Origin: Nocardia vinacea NBRC 16497
Lineage (GTDB): Bacteria; Actinomycetota; Actinomycetes; Mycobacteriales; Mycobacteriaceae
Assembly: GCF_000308835.1 (NCBI RefSeq)
Contig: NZ_BAGN01000063.1
Coordinates: forward strand, 1 to 36,573
DNA length: 36,573 nt
Direction: 5' to 3'
Below the pieces are notes generated by a model that was not told where the DNA came from, did no database searches, and saw nothing but the letters and a program-made list of their open reading frames with translations. Both the position numbers and the translations under genes were made by a program. Positions 23,735 through 30,964 of the stretch are shown piece by piece. How positions within the stretch are numbered: the first letter of the stretch is position 1; each line of letters opens with the position of its first letter.

Positions 23735-24562
23735 TCACATCGGCGCGACAAAGCGCTGGTTGGCTTGTGCTCGGCGCTGTTCGGAGCGGCGGCGGAGGAA
23801 TTCGGCGGTTCGGTCGTCGGCGGGGAGGAAGGCTTCCAGGTGGAGTTCGGAGAGGGTTATGTCTACGGCGGTGGCGAAGCTGGTGATGGTGGTGATGAGG
23901 CGGAGTTCGCTGTCGGGGCTGGTCAGGCGTAGGGGGACGGCGAAGCCGAGGTGGTCGGGGCCGGGCGTGGCGGCGGGGAGGTAGCTTTCGAGTTCGGCGA
24001 TGAAGTCGTCGAGGTGGGGATCGGGGCTGCGCAGGGCCTTGCCGCGCAGGCTTTCGGTGACGTGGCGGCCCCATTCGGGCAGATTCAGCACGCGTCGTGC
24101 CAGGCCGTCGGGGTGCAGGGCGAGGCGGAGGACATTGATCGGCGGGGTGATCAGTTCCGCCGCGGAATCCTCGGTGAGGATATCGAAGGCGGCGTTGGCG
24201 GCGACCAGTTGGCCATATGGGCGGGTGACGACCGCGGGATAGGGCAGGTGGCCCTCGAGAATGCGTTCCAGGGCGACTCGCACTGGACCCAATTCCGGTG
24301 TGTCCAAATCGGATTCGGGAAAAATCGGGGCATAGCCCGCGGCGAGCAGCAGTGCATTGCGCTCGCGCAGCGACAACTCCAGCGATTCGGCCAGCCGCAC
24401 CACCATGGTGCGTCCCGGACGTGAGCGCCCCTGCTCCAGGAAGCTCAAGTAGCGCTGGCTGGTGTCCGCGCGAATCGCCAGATCGAGCTGGCTCACATGT
24501 CGCTGCGTGCGCCAGTGCCGCAACTGCTGAGCGAACGGATTCGACTCCACCACTGTCGTCAT
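23735..24562 (-). CDS. XRE-type regulator with MmyB-like ligand-binding domain
   Basis: 275 residues from ATG 24562; the open frame continues upstream but only as a shadow of the next operon. Residues about 10-65 form a helix-turn-helix (LRHWRTQRHVSQLDLAIRAD, SQRYLSFLEQGRSRPGRTMV). From about 80 on comes the MmyB-like domain (YPAVVTRPYGQLVAANAAFD, PPINVLRLALHPDGLARRVL, HLGFAVPLRLTSPDSELRLI), a PAS-related fold that binds fatty-acid-like ligands in the solved family member. Such regulators usually control the gene divergent to them. Here that is the SnoaL-cupin-dehydrogenase operon, with two perfect palindromes in the shared 123-base promoter region. Confidence 0.92.
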   Translation of the reverse strand: MTTVVESNPFAQQLRHWRTQRHVSQLDLAIRADTSQRYLSFLEQGRSRPGRTMVVRLAESLELSLRERNALLLAAGYAPIFPESDLDTPELGPVRVALERILEGHLPYPAVVTRPYGQLVAANAAFDILTEDSAAELITPPINVLRLALHPDGLARRVLNLPEWGRHVTESLRGKALRSPDPHLDDFIAELESYLPAATPGPDHLGFAVPLRLTSPDSELRLITTITSFATAVDITLSELHLEAFLPADDRTAEFLRRRSEQRRAQANQRFVAPM

Positions 24563-24597
24563 GAATTCAGTGATATCCGACCCGCGGTGTCCGCGCC

Positions 24598-24613
24598 ATT
24601 CCCTGAAGGGAAT
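24598..24613. promoter_or_regulatory. Palindromic operator 1 of the MmyB-like divergon
   Basis: ATTCCCTGAAGGGAAT: perfect 7-bp arms around GA. It lies 35 bases upstream of the regulator's ATG, so it is placed for autoregulation. Confidence 0.7.
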
Positions 24614-24634
24614 CACCGCACCCGCATCGGCTTC

Positions 24635-24650
24635 ATTCCCTGGAGGGAAT
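24635..24650. promoter_or_regulatory. Palindromic operator 2 of the MmyB-like divergon
   Basis: ATTCCCTGGAGGGAAT: the same arms as operator 1 around GG. It lies 35 bases upstream of the SnoaL-like ATG. Centre-to-centre distance to operator 1 is 37 bases. Confidence 0.7.
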
Positions 24651-24685
24651 CGCGCCGCGGCGCCGCGCTCGCAAAACTCGGTGCC

Positions 24686-25129
24686 ATGAGCAAGCAATCG
24701 AATGACAACGACCTGATCCGCTTGGCGGAGCGCTACATGGCCCAATGGAACGAATCCGATCCGGTGATCCGCCGCAAGATGATCGAGGAGATCTGGGCAC
24801 CCGCCGGTTCTCAAACGCTGGTCGACCCACCGGTGGAGATCCGCGAGGCGGCGGCGAACCTGAACTTCGCCGTCCCCGCCCTGGAAGTGCGCGGCCACGA
24901 CGCAATGGAGGCCCGGGTGTCCCGCGCTTACGAGATGTTCGTGGCACCCGGCGAGTACACCTTCGAGGTAGGCGCCGCAACCCGGCTGCCCGCCGGTCTG
25001 ATCGGCCTGCCCTGGTCGATGATTTCGCGCACCGACGGCTCCGTCGCGGGCGGCGGTTACGAGGTGATCGGCCTCGATCCCGACGGCCGCATCACCTTCG
25101 ACCACCAATTCATCGAAGGCGTGCGGTGA
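24686..25129 (+). CDS. SnoaL-like/NTF2-fold protein
   Basis: 147 residues from ATG 24686 (MSKQSNDNDLIRLAERYMAQ). The layout fits the cone-shaped NTF2 fold of small polyketide cyclases, isomerases and related proteins: an N-terminal helix with W-N-E-S-D-P, then RRKMIEEIWAPAG, and a C-terminal sheet with GGYEVIGLDPDGRITFDHQF. The catalytic residue, if any, is not certain. It is the first gene of a three-gene operon whose members overlap by four bases each (GTGA, ATGA). It may bind or convert the same compound as the cupin and dehydrogenase. Only a weak ribosome site precedes the ATG. Confidence 0.8.
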   Translation: MSKQSNDNDLIRLAERYMAQWNESDPVIRRKMIEEIWAPAGSQTLVDPPVEIREAAANLNFAVPALEVRGHDAMEARVSRAYEMFVAPGEYTFEVGAATRLPAGLIGLPWSMISRTDGSVAGGGYEVIGLDPDGRITFDHQFIEGVR

Positions 25130-25515
25130 CCGACGTGACCGTGCGGTTCAGCCGGATAGTGCGCACCGAGGACGGCGGTTCCCGATTCGTCGACGCGGAA
25201 CTCGCATTGACGGGACGAACCGTCGCCGCAGGCGTACCTGCGATGGCCGTCGCCGGAATGTCGGCGGCGGCATCCGTAACCTACTTGCGCAGCGCGCAAT
25301 TCGACAGCGAACCGCATCCCGCTCCGGCGCAGCAGTGGGTCGTGATGCTGCGCGGCGTGATCGAAGTGACGACGAGCGACGGCGCTCGGCGCAGATTCGG
25401 GCCCGGTGACCTGGTCCATGTCGAGGACACCGACGGCCACGGCCACATCACCACCGGTATCGGAGAAGCGCCCTTCGAGGCGCTGTTCGTGCCCACCACA
25501 GGAAGCAGATCATGA
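25126..25515 (+). CDS. Cupin domain protein
   Basis: 129 residues from GTG 25126, which overlaps the preceding stop (GTGA). The single cupin barrel shows PHPAPAQQWVVMLRGVIEVT, then ARRRFGPGDLVHVEDTDGHG. The His of PHP and the His residues of VHVEDTDGHGH could hold a metal, but the classical first motif (HxHx3-4E) is incomplete, so it may be a binding protein rather than an oxygenase. The N-terminus (VRFSRIVRTEDGGSRFVDAE) is long for a minimal cupin. Its stop overlaps the dehydrogenase ATG (ATGA), so the three products are made together. Confidence 0.82.
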   Translation: MTDVTVRFSRIVRTEDGGSRFVDAELALTGRTVAAGVPAMAVAGMSAAASVTYLRSAQFDSEPHPAPAQQWVVMLRGVIEVTTSDGARRRFGPGDLVHVEDTDGHGHITTGIGEAPFEALFVPTTGSRS

Positions 25516-26531
25516 AAGCCATTGCCTATCACCTCGATCCACTACAGAGCCTCGCCGGTTTGACCGTCCGAGACCAGGAGCTGCCACAGCCGGGACCGAA
25601 TCAGGTGGTCATCAGGGTGCGCGCGGCCTCGCTGAACCGGCGGGACCTCATGCTCATGGACGGCATCTACCCGCTGCCCGCCACCCCGGGCATCATCCCG
25701 CTGTCCGATGGCGTCGGTGAGGTCATCGCGGTGGGCGACAACGTGACTCGCGCCGCGCTCGGCGATCGCGTGACCGCGTCGTACTTCGTGCGCTTCATCA
25801 ATGGCCCGCAGCGGCTGGCGCAGGTCGCCGAACAGTACGGCGCCAACTACAACGGGATGCTCGCCACCTACGCGGTGATCGAAGAGGATTCGGTGGTACA
25901 TGTGCCCGAACATCTCACCGATATCGAGGCAGCCACGCTGACCTGCGCGGGAGTCGTAGCGTGGGCCGCGCTGACCACGCCGGTACCGGTGTCTGCGGGC
26001 CGGACGGTACTGACCGTCGGCAGCGGTACCGTCGCGCTGTTCGCCGTGCAGCACGCGAAAATGCTCGGCGCACGGGTCATTTCGATCACCTCCGGCCCGG
26101 ATAAGGCCGAGCGGCTGCACAAGCTCGGCGCGGACGAGACCATCGACCGCAACGCGACGCCCGACTGGGACGAGAAGGTGCTCGAACTCACCGGCGGCCA
26201 CGGCGTCGAAAATGTGGTGGAGGCCGTCGGGCTGCCCACCCTGTCGAAATCGGTGCGCTCCGCCGGTTACAACGCGATGATCACCATGATCGGCGCATCG
26301 CAGCTGCCGAAGGGCGAAGCATTCGAGAATCCGTTCGTCGGACCGTATCTCGCGATCCGCCGAATCGCGGTCGGCAGCCGGGACGATTTCGAGGCGATGA
26401 ACCGCACCATCACCGCACACCGCATGCGTCCGGTCATCGATCGGACATTTCCGCTCGACCAAGCGGTGGAGGCCTACCGCTACTTCCGCGAGGACAATCC
26501 GTTCGGCAAGGTCGTCATCACCATGCCGTAG
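25512..26531 (+). CDS. NAD(P)-dependent MDR-family alcohol dehydrogenase/quinone reductase-like
   Basis: 339 residues from ATG 25512. An N-terminal GroES-like part (QVVIRVRAASLNRRDLMLMD, IIPLSDGVGEVIAVGDNVTR) is followed by a Rossmann part with VLTVGSGTVALFAVQHAKML near 169-188. The cysteines that bind structural zinc in classical alcohol dehydrogenases are missing, and the catalytic-zinc Cys is replaced (SLNRRD), so this belongs with the zinc-free MDR reductases. The C-terminal DQAVEAYRYFREDNPFGKVV is typical. It is the last gene of the SnoaL-cupin operon; the substrate is likely a carbonyl or alcohol made or bound by those partners. Confidence 0.92.
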   Translation: MKAIAYHLDPLQSLAGLTVRDQELPQPGPNQVVIRVRAASLNRRDLMLMDGIYPLPATPGIIPLSDGVGEVIAVGDNVTRAALGDRVTASYFVRFINGPQRLAQVAEQYGANYNGMLATYAVIEEDSVVHVPEHLTDIEAATLTCAGVVAWAALTTPVPVSAGRTVLTVGSGTVALFAVQHAKMLGARVISITSGPDKAERLHKLGADETIDRNATPDWDEKVLELTGGHGVENVVEAVGLPTLSKSVRSAGYNAMITMIGASQLPKGEAFENPFVGPYLAIRRIAVGSRDDFEAMNRTITAHRMRPVIDRTFPLDQAVEAYRYFREDNPFGKVVITMP

Positions 26532-26537
26532 TGCGGA

Positions 26538-26762
26538 TCAGGCCTCGAACGGCACGGTATTGCCGGCCGCATCGCGGGTTCCGGCGGTGGCTTCGATGGC
26601 GGCCGCCAGCTCGGCGACGGTGGTCCAGGTGCGCGGCGGCTCCGCCTCGAGATTGCCGATGGTGTACCAGGTCTCGGTCTTGCGATAGCGAACCAGACCT
26701 TTACCCGTCGCATCGACGGTCACATCGAGCTCGCCGGAGACCGTGCCTTCCTCTTCGGTCAT
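26538..26762 (-). CDS. Small acidic protein coupled to the HNH nuclease gene, start uncertain
   Basis: From ATG 26762 it has 74 residues (MTEEEGTVSGELDVTVDATG). The reading frame stays protein-like for 13 codons further upstream (SDIIEISAKAAV) to position 26801, where ATA overlaps the TAA of the nuclease gene. A strong GAGGAG (26814-26809) stands 7 bases before that ATA. So translation may begin at a non-standard AUA, giving 87 residues, or at ATG 26762, which has little ribosome site of its own. The protein is acidic, has YRKTETWYTIGNLEAEPPRT and an Ala-rich helix (ELAAAIEAT), and no known family I recognise. Its coupling to a nuclease allows an accessory or immunity role, unproven. Confidence 0.62.
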   Translation of the reverse strand: MTEEEGTVSGELDVTVDATGKGLVRYRKTETWYTIGNLEAEPPRTWTTVAELAAAIEATAGTRDAAGNTVPFEA

Positions 26763-26797
26763 GACGGCGGCCTTGGCGGAAATCTCGATGATGTCGC

Positions 26798-27565
26798 TTA
26801 TTTGAACTCTCCTCGACTGACGCAGTCGGCGACTGCGTTGCGCAGTGCGGTGTGTTCGGCGGGATCGACGTTCAGCGCATATTTTACTTTGATCTTGACG
26901 TAATGCTCGAGATAGCCACACCGGAAATTTCCGGGCGGCAGATAGTTCGCGGCATCCTGGTCACCCTTGGACCTGTTGGCCGAAGGATCGGAGGCGATCA
27001 GATTGACGGCGTCGTTGGCGATCCGGCGGCGGGTATCTTCATCGCGCTTATTCGCACCCGAACGCCATGCCTCGGCCAACGGCACGATGTGTTCGGCATC
27101 GACACCGGCCGGGTCGGTAATGAACTTGTACGGCTTGAGTTTCCCGGTCTTCGAATCCAGAACGCCGTACTGGTCTTGCCAGCCGCCGCCGCGACCGACG
27201 GTGAGCTCACAGGTCTTCGGGTCGAGTTTGACCGAGCCCTTCGCGTCCCTGAGCATCATCACGTCACGGCTGGTGCATTTGCTGTACTGCGTGAAATCGG
27301 CGCCGAAGCCGTGCTCGGGCTTATTGGTATCCCAGTGTGGGAACTTCTCCCGGCTGTAGCCCTCCATCGACTCTTCGGGCGCATCGGCGAGCTGGCCGAG
27401 CAAGTCGGTGATGTCCTTGCCGGAAACCGTCGCGGCATTCGCCGGTCCGGATCCCGTGACGGACTTGTCGATGGAGGAACAGGCAACGGCGACAACGACA
27501 GCCAAGACGATGGGTGCACCAACAGCGAGTACGCGACGCGCGGCGCGGGACGACAACCACTTCAC
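26798..27565 (-). CDS. Exported HNH endonuclease family protein (DUF1524/GmrSD C-terminal-like), probable lipoprotein
   Basis: 255 residues from GTG 27565. The protein starts VKWLSSRAARRVLAVG and continues with a hydrophobic run ending VAVACSSIDK, a signal peptide with a possible but non-ideal lipobox (AVAC). The mature part has the His-Asn-His-type nuclease core: DAEHIVPLAEAW (Asp-x-Glu-His), then IANDAVNLIASDPSANRSKG (Asn, Asp, Asn), and YLPPGNFRCGYLEHYVKIK with a likely disulfide Cys set. Similar secreted proteins are common in Streptomyces and Mycobacteriales and are taken to degrade extracellular DNA. The upstream extension to 27685 is not supported. GGAAG lies 10 bases before the GTG. 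Confidence 0.88.
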   Translation of the reverse strand: MKWLSSRAARRVLAVGAPIVLAVVVAVACSSIDKSVTGSGPANAATVSGKDITDLLGQLADAPEESMEGYSREKFPHWDTNKPEHGFGADFTQYSKCTSRDVMMLRDAKGSVKLDPKTCELTVGRGGGWQDQYGVLDSKTGKLKPYKFITDPAGVDAEHIVPLAEAWRSGANKRDEDTRRRIANDAVNLIASDPSANRSKGDQDAANYLPPGNFRCGYLEHYVKIKVKYALNVDPAEHTALRNAVADCVSRGEFK

Positions 27566-28187
27566 AAAGATCGAACTTCCTAGCCTCGCACCGATGAATT
27601 TGTCGGGCGTCAAGCTACCTGCGGCCGATCGTCCCGTATGTGATTGTCGCGTATGACGTTCGGCACAGCTAGTCGTAGGACGCACGGTGTGGCAAGGGGA
27701 CTCGACGGTAGACGTGAAACCACCCCTGACTCGGCGTGCCGGCGCCGTTCCAGGGGTGGTGTGTCACGAATGAGTTCGTGCCGCGGCCGAATGAACGGGC
27801 CGGTTGTCCAGGCCGGATGATCCGTTCTCACGGCGCCACGAGGCTGATGAGGGAAGTCTCGTCGTGCCGTGTCGTACTGCGGGTAACTCCTCGTGACGGT
27901 CTGTGTGAACTTCATTGTTCTTACGTAGAGAGACAGTAGATCATTCCATATTCCTTTGCAATCGCTTTACTTAAGTCTGAGAATCTCCTGAATGGCGCTT
28001 CGGGCAGTTGAAACATGTACTGCTCACATACGGAAGTAAGGTTTACCTGCGATTGCGGTGAGATCGGCTGCGCCCACGGACTTCGAGCGGGTGACGAGTG
28101 TCACATTCGATGGCGGTCACAGCGGGGCCGGAACGTGTGTCCAAACCGGGTGCAGGCATAAAGCCGGATCCAGGAAGGACCCACATC
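27566..28187. other. Gene-free region with hairpin and A+T-rich island
   Basis: No convincing gene occurs in these 622 bases; the minus-strand open frame at 27610-27915 has codon use unlike its neighbours. A 10-bp perfect inverted repeat, ACCACCCCTG (27719-27728) and CAGGGGTGGT (27751-27760), spans a 22-base G+C-rich loop. From about 27911 to 28050 the DNA is only about 42% G+C, far below its surroundings. Nearer the dehalogenase gene lies GTGAC-GAGT-GTCAC (28091-28104). The last stretch has the ribosome site AGGAAGGA of that gene. The island may hold a promoter, an RNA gene or foreign DNA. Confidence 0.5.
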
Positions 28188-29060
28188 ATGGCTACCGTCG
28201 ACGTTCTCGACTCGTTCATCAACTACACCGACCTCGGTACCGGATCGGTACCGGTGGTGTTCCTGCACGGCAACCCGACCTCATCGCACCTGTGGCGCAA
28301 TGTGATTCCGCACGTCGCCGATCAAACCCGGGTGCTCGCACCGGATCTGATCGGGATGGGTGCGTCCGGGAAACCGGACAGTGCATACCGCCTCGCCGAT
28401 CACGCCCGCTATCTGGACGCCTGGTTCGACGCCCTCGGCCTCGACCAGGTTGTCATCGTCGGCCACGACTGGGGTGGCGCACTCGGTATGCATTGGGCGG
28501 CACGGCATCCCGAGCGCATCCGGGGCATCGCACTGATCGAGACGTTCCTGCGGCCGATGCGCTGGGAGGAACTCCCGCCGCTCGGCGCCGAACTGTTCCG
28601 GAAATTCCGGACGGCCGAGGGGGAGCGAATGGTGCTTGCGGAGAACATGTTCATCGAGTTCAACCTGCCGAAGGGCGTTGTCGATCTGAAGCAGGAAGAT
28701 CATGATGCGTATCGCGCACCCTTCCTGACGCCGGAATCGCGCAAGCCGATGTTGGCCTGGTCACGTGAATTTCCGCTGGAAGGCGAGCCCGCCGATGTGG
28801 TCGCGCTGGTGGAGAACTACGACCGGTGGGCGGCGGACTCGCCGCAGGTGCCGAAGCTCATCATGGCGCTCGACAATGGCGTCGGCCTCGGTTCGCCGGA
28901 GGTGATCGCCTGGGCTGCCGAGACATTCGCCGGTGCCGAGGTCGTGTCGGTCGGGGAGGCTGGACATCACGCTCCGGAGGATCAGCCCGATGCCATCGGG
29001 ACCGCCGTCGCGACGTGGTTGCGTGCGCACTCGTTGACGGCGGCGACCGCGAGTGCATGA
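28188..29060 (+). CDS. Haloalkane dehalogenase (HLD-II-like alpha/beta hydrolase)
   Basis: 290 residues. ATG 28188 follows AGGAAGGA by 9 bases. The alpha/beta-hydrolase fold is clear, and the haloalkane dehalogenase set is complete: Asn29 in HGNPTSSHLWRN and Trp95 for halide binding, nucleophile Asp94 in GHDWGG, acid Glu118 in IALIETFLRP, and His260 (AGHHAPED). Placement of the acid after strand 6 fits subfamily II (DhaA, LinB, DmmA). The enzyme replaces halide by hydroxyl in haloalkanes; natural substrates of most actinobacterial members are unknown. The gene has its own long upstream region and is followed by a perfect terminator hairpin, so it is transcribed alone. Confidence 0.92.
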   Translation: MATVDVLDSFINYTDLGTGSVPVVFLHGNPTSSHLWRNVIPHVADQTRVLAPDLIGMGASGKPDSAYRLADHARYLDAWFDALGLDQVVIVGHDWGGALGMHWAARHPERIRGIALIETFLRPMRWEELPPLGAELFRKFRTAEGERMVLAENMFIEFNLPKGVVDLKQEDHDAYRAPFLTPESRKPMLAWSREFPLEGEPADVVALVENYDRWAADSPQVPKLIMALDNGVGLGSPEVIAWAAETFAGAEVVSVGEAGHHAPEDQPDAIGTAVATWLRAHSLTAATASA

Positions 29061-29067
29061 GCCCGGT

Positions 29068-29100
29068 GCGCCGCGCGGGTGAGAGCCACCCGCGCGGCGC
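29068..29100 (+). terminator. Perfect 14-bp terminator hairpin after the dehalogenase gene
   Basis: GCGCCGCGCGGGTG (29068-29081) and CACCCGCGCGGCGC (29087-29100) pair fully around the loop agagc, 7 bases after the stop. No U-run, but very stable. Confidence 0.7.
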
Positions 29101-29144
29101 GGATAGGACTTGCGTAACGCCGGATACCGCCGAAGGATTGTGCG

Positions 29145-30029
29145 GTGGAACCCGAGCTATCGCACCCCGACCTGCCCACGGCAGAAAACGCGGAAGACAT
29201 CCCTCGGGAGCGGGAATTGGTCGATCGGGCGATTGCCGGTGACACAGCCGCCATCTCGGATGTGGTGCGGCGGCTACAGGATCCGCTGTACCGGCTGGCG
29301 CTGCGCATGGTGTGGCGGCCCGCCGAGGCCGAGGACGCGACACAGGAAATCCTGCTGCGAGTGGTCGGCAACCTCGCGACGTGGCGGGGTGAGGCCAAGC
29401 TGCTGACCTGGGCCTACCGGATCGGCGTCAATTATCTGCTGAACCTGAAGCGCCAGACTCCGCAGGAGGCGGTACAGCTCAGCCTCGACGCCTACCGCGA
29501 CGGATTGGCGGACGGGCTCGCCGCCGAGGACTATCGCGGCCCCGAGGCCGAGCTGCTCTCCCATGAGGTGCGGTTGAACTGCACTCAGGCCATGTTGCAG
29601 TGCCTGGCCCGCGACGAGCGGGTCGCCTTCGTACTCGGTGACGTTTTCGAACTCGGCTCCGCCGAAGCGGCCTGGATTCTGGGTATCACCGCCCCCGCCT
29701 TCCGAAAGCGGTTGGAACGAGCCAAGAAACGCATCGGCACATTTCTGAACGCGACCTGCGGAGTGGCCGAGCCCGAGGCGTTCTGTCGCTGCTCCCGTCG
29801 GGTGGACAAGGCAGTGGAGCTGGGGCGCGTCGATCCGAAGCGGCCGGTATTCGCCCGACATGCGGTTAGTGCGGGCGGTCGCAGCGTCACCGAGGCCGAA
29901 CAGCAGATGATCCGATTGCACGACGCCGCGGCGGTAATCCGGCTGCACCCCGATTACGCTGCGCCGCAGGCGAAAATGGATGCCATCGCCGGACTGCTGA
30001 CTTCGGGCAGATTCCCGATGCTCGACTGA
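29145..30029 (+). CDS. ECF RNA polymerase sigma factor with Cys-containing C-terminal extension
   Basis: 294 residues from GTG 29145, with GAAGGA 6 bases upstream. Region 2 is visible as DPLYRLALRMVWRPAEAEDA with TQEILLRVVGNLATWRGEAK, and region 4 as DERVAFVLGDVFELGSAEAA with WILGITAPAFRKRLERAKKR. After residue about 200 come some 90 residues beyond a normal ECF factor. They begin with CGVAEPEAFCRCSRRVDKAV, whose three Cys could bind metal, followed by helices. No anti-sigma gene lies beside it, so the extension may take over regulation. The gene ends 4 bases from the convergent SDR gene. Confidence 0.9.
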   Translation: MEPELSHPDLPTAENAEDIPRERELVDRAIAGDTAAISDVVRRLQDPLYRLALRMVWRPAEAEDATQEILLRVVGNLATWRGEAKLLTWAYRIGVNYLLNLKRQTPQEAVQLSLDAYRDGLADGLAAEDYRGPEAELLSHEVRLNCTQAMLQCLARDERVAFVLGDVFELGSAEAAWILGITAPAFRKRLERAKKRIGTFLNATCGVAEPEAFCRCSRRVDKAVELGRVDPKRPVFARHAVSAGGRSVTEAEQQMIRLHDAAAVIRLHPDYAAPQAKMDAIAGLLTSGRFPMLD

Positions 30030-30033
30030 ACGA

Positions 30034-30921
30034 TTACGCGGTGGCCGGAAATCGCACATCGGTCAGTTCTTCGGATTTGGTCCACAATGCCGCGGCGAGG
30101 TCGGCATTCGCGGCGTCTGCGCAGCGGCCGACGACCTTTGGGTGACCGCGCATTTCGCCCCAGCCGTCCGGGCCGACGTAGCTTCCCGGCGGCAGCTCCT
30201 GGCTGGCGGCGAACAGGGTGGGCAGTGCACCGAAACTCGCATCCTGGGCGAGTAGTTTGTTGCCCACCCGCATGGCCTCGTGCAGGATCCGGTTGCCGGA
30301 ATGGCCCTGCAGATTCGTTGCGGCCCAACCGGGATGGGCGCTCAACGCGAGTCGGGATCCGGATTCGCTGAAACGCCGCTGTAGTTCGAGGGTGAACAGC
30401 AGATTGGCGAGTTTGGACTGCCCGTAGGCGGCCGCGGAGTTGTAGGTCCGGGTTTCCCAGTTGAGGTCGTCGAGGTCGATGCCGCCGCGGCGGTGGGCCT
30501 GCGAGGAGACGGTCACCACGCGGTCGGTGATATGGGGCAGCAGGAGATTGGTCAGCGCGAAGTGGCCGAGGTGATTGGTGCCGAATTGGCGTTCGAAACC
30601 GTCTTTCGTGCGTCCGGCGGGGACCATCATGATGCCCGCATTGTTCACCAGCACATCGATATCGCCGGACCAGTTCGCGGCGAAGCGGCGAATCGAGGCC
30701 AGGTCGGCGAGGTCGAGTTCGCGCACCTCGGTGCGGCCCGACATGCTCTGCGCCGCCTGTTCGCCGCGCGCGATATCGCGCACCGCGAGCACAATGCGGG
30801 CACCGACGCGGGCCAGTTCACGGGCCGTCACCAGGCCGATCCCGCTGTTGGCGCCGGTGATGACGACGGTGCGGCCGTCGAATCGGGGCAGATCTGCGGA
30901 TGTCCACTTGTGGTTCGTCAT
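30034..30921 (-). CDS. Short-chain dehydrogenase/reductase (retinol dehydrogenase-like)
   Basis: 295 residues from ATG 30921. Cofactor loop TGANSGIG, Arg after strand 2 (AVRD), NNAG, Ser in VVTVSSQAHRRG, and the catalytic Tyr166 and Lys170 in YGQSKLAN. It is a close relative of the SDR at 14708-15583, sharing RTKDGFE-QFG-NHLGHFALTN. It is divergent from a TetR gene that very likely controls it. The promoter is unusually clear: TTGACT, 17 bases, TACATT, 6 bases, ATG, which is leaderless. Substrate unknown; lipophilic alcohols or ketones are usual for the family. Confidence 0.92.
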   Translation of the reverse strand: MTNHKWTSADLPRFDGRTVVITGANSGIGLVTARELARVGARIVLAVRDIARGEQAAQSMSGRTEVRELDLADLASIRRFAANWSGDIDVLVNNAGIMMVPAGRTKDGFERQFGTNHLGHFALTNLLLPHITDRVVTVSSQAHRRGGIDLDDLNWETRTYNSAAAYGQSKLANLLFTLELQRRFSESGSRLALSAHPGWAATNLQGHSGNRILHEAMRVGNKLLAQDASFGALPTLFAASQELPPGSYVGPDGWGEMRGHPKVVGRCADAANADLAAALWTKSEELTDVRFPATA

Positions 30922-30927
30922 AGCGCC

Positions 30928-30964
30928 AATGTAGGCAGCGACAACAAAGTAGTCAATGCCAACA
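30928..30964 (-). promoter_or_regulatory. SDR promoter with inverted repeat (TetR operator candidate)
   Basis: Minus strand: -35 TTGACT (30951-30956) and -10 TACATT (30928-30933) with a 17-base spacer, 6 bases from the ATG. TGTAGGCA (30930-30937) and TGCCAACA (30957-30964) match as an inverted repeat at 7 of 8 positions, enclosing the promoter. This is a plausible site for the TetR product encoded just beyond. Confidence 0.5.

Noticed and set aside
23524..23886. 120-residue plus-strand frame between the LysR and MmyB-like genes
   Set aside because: No ribosome site and no motif, and its second half is antisense to the MmyB-like regulator.
27610..27915. 101-residue minus-strand open frame in the gene-free region
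   Set aside because: It has an ATG but no ribosome site, uses many codons rare in the neighbouring genes, crosses the 27719-27760 hairpin and shows no motif.
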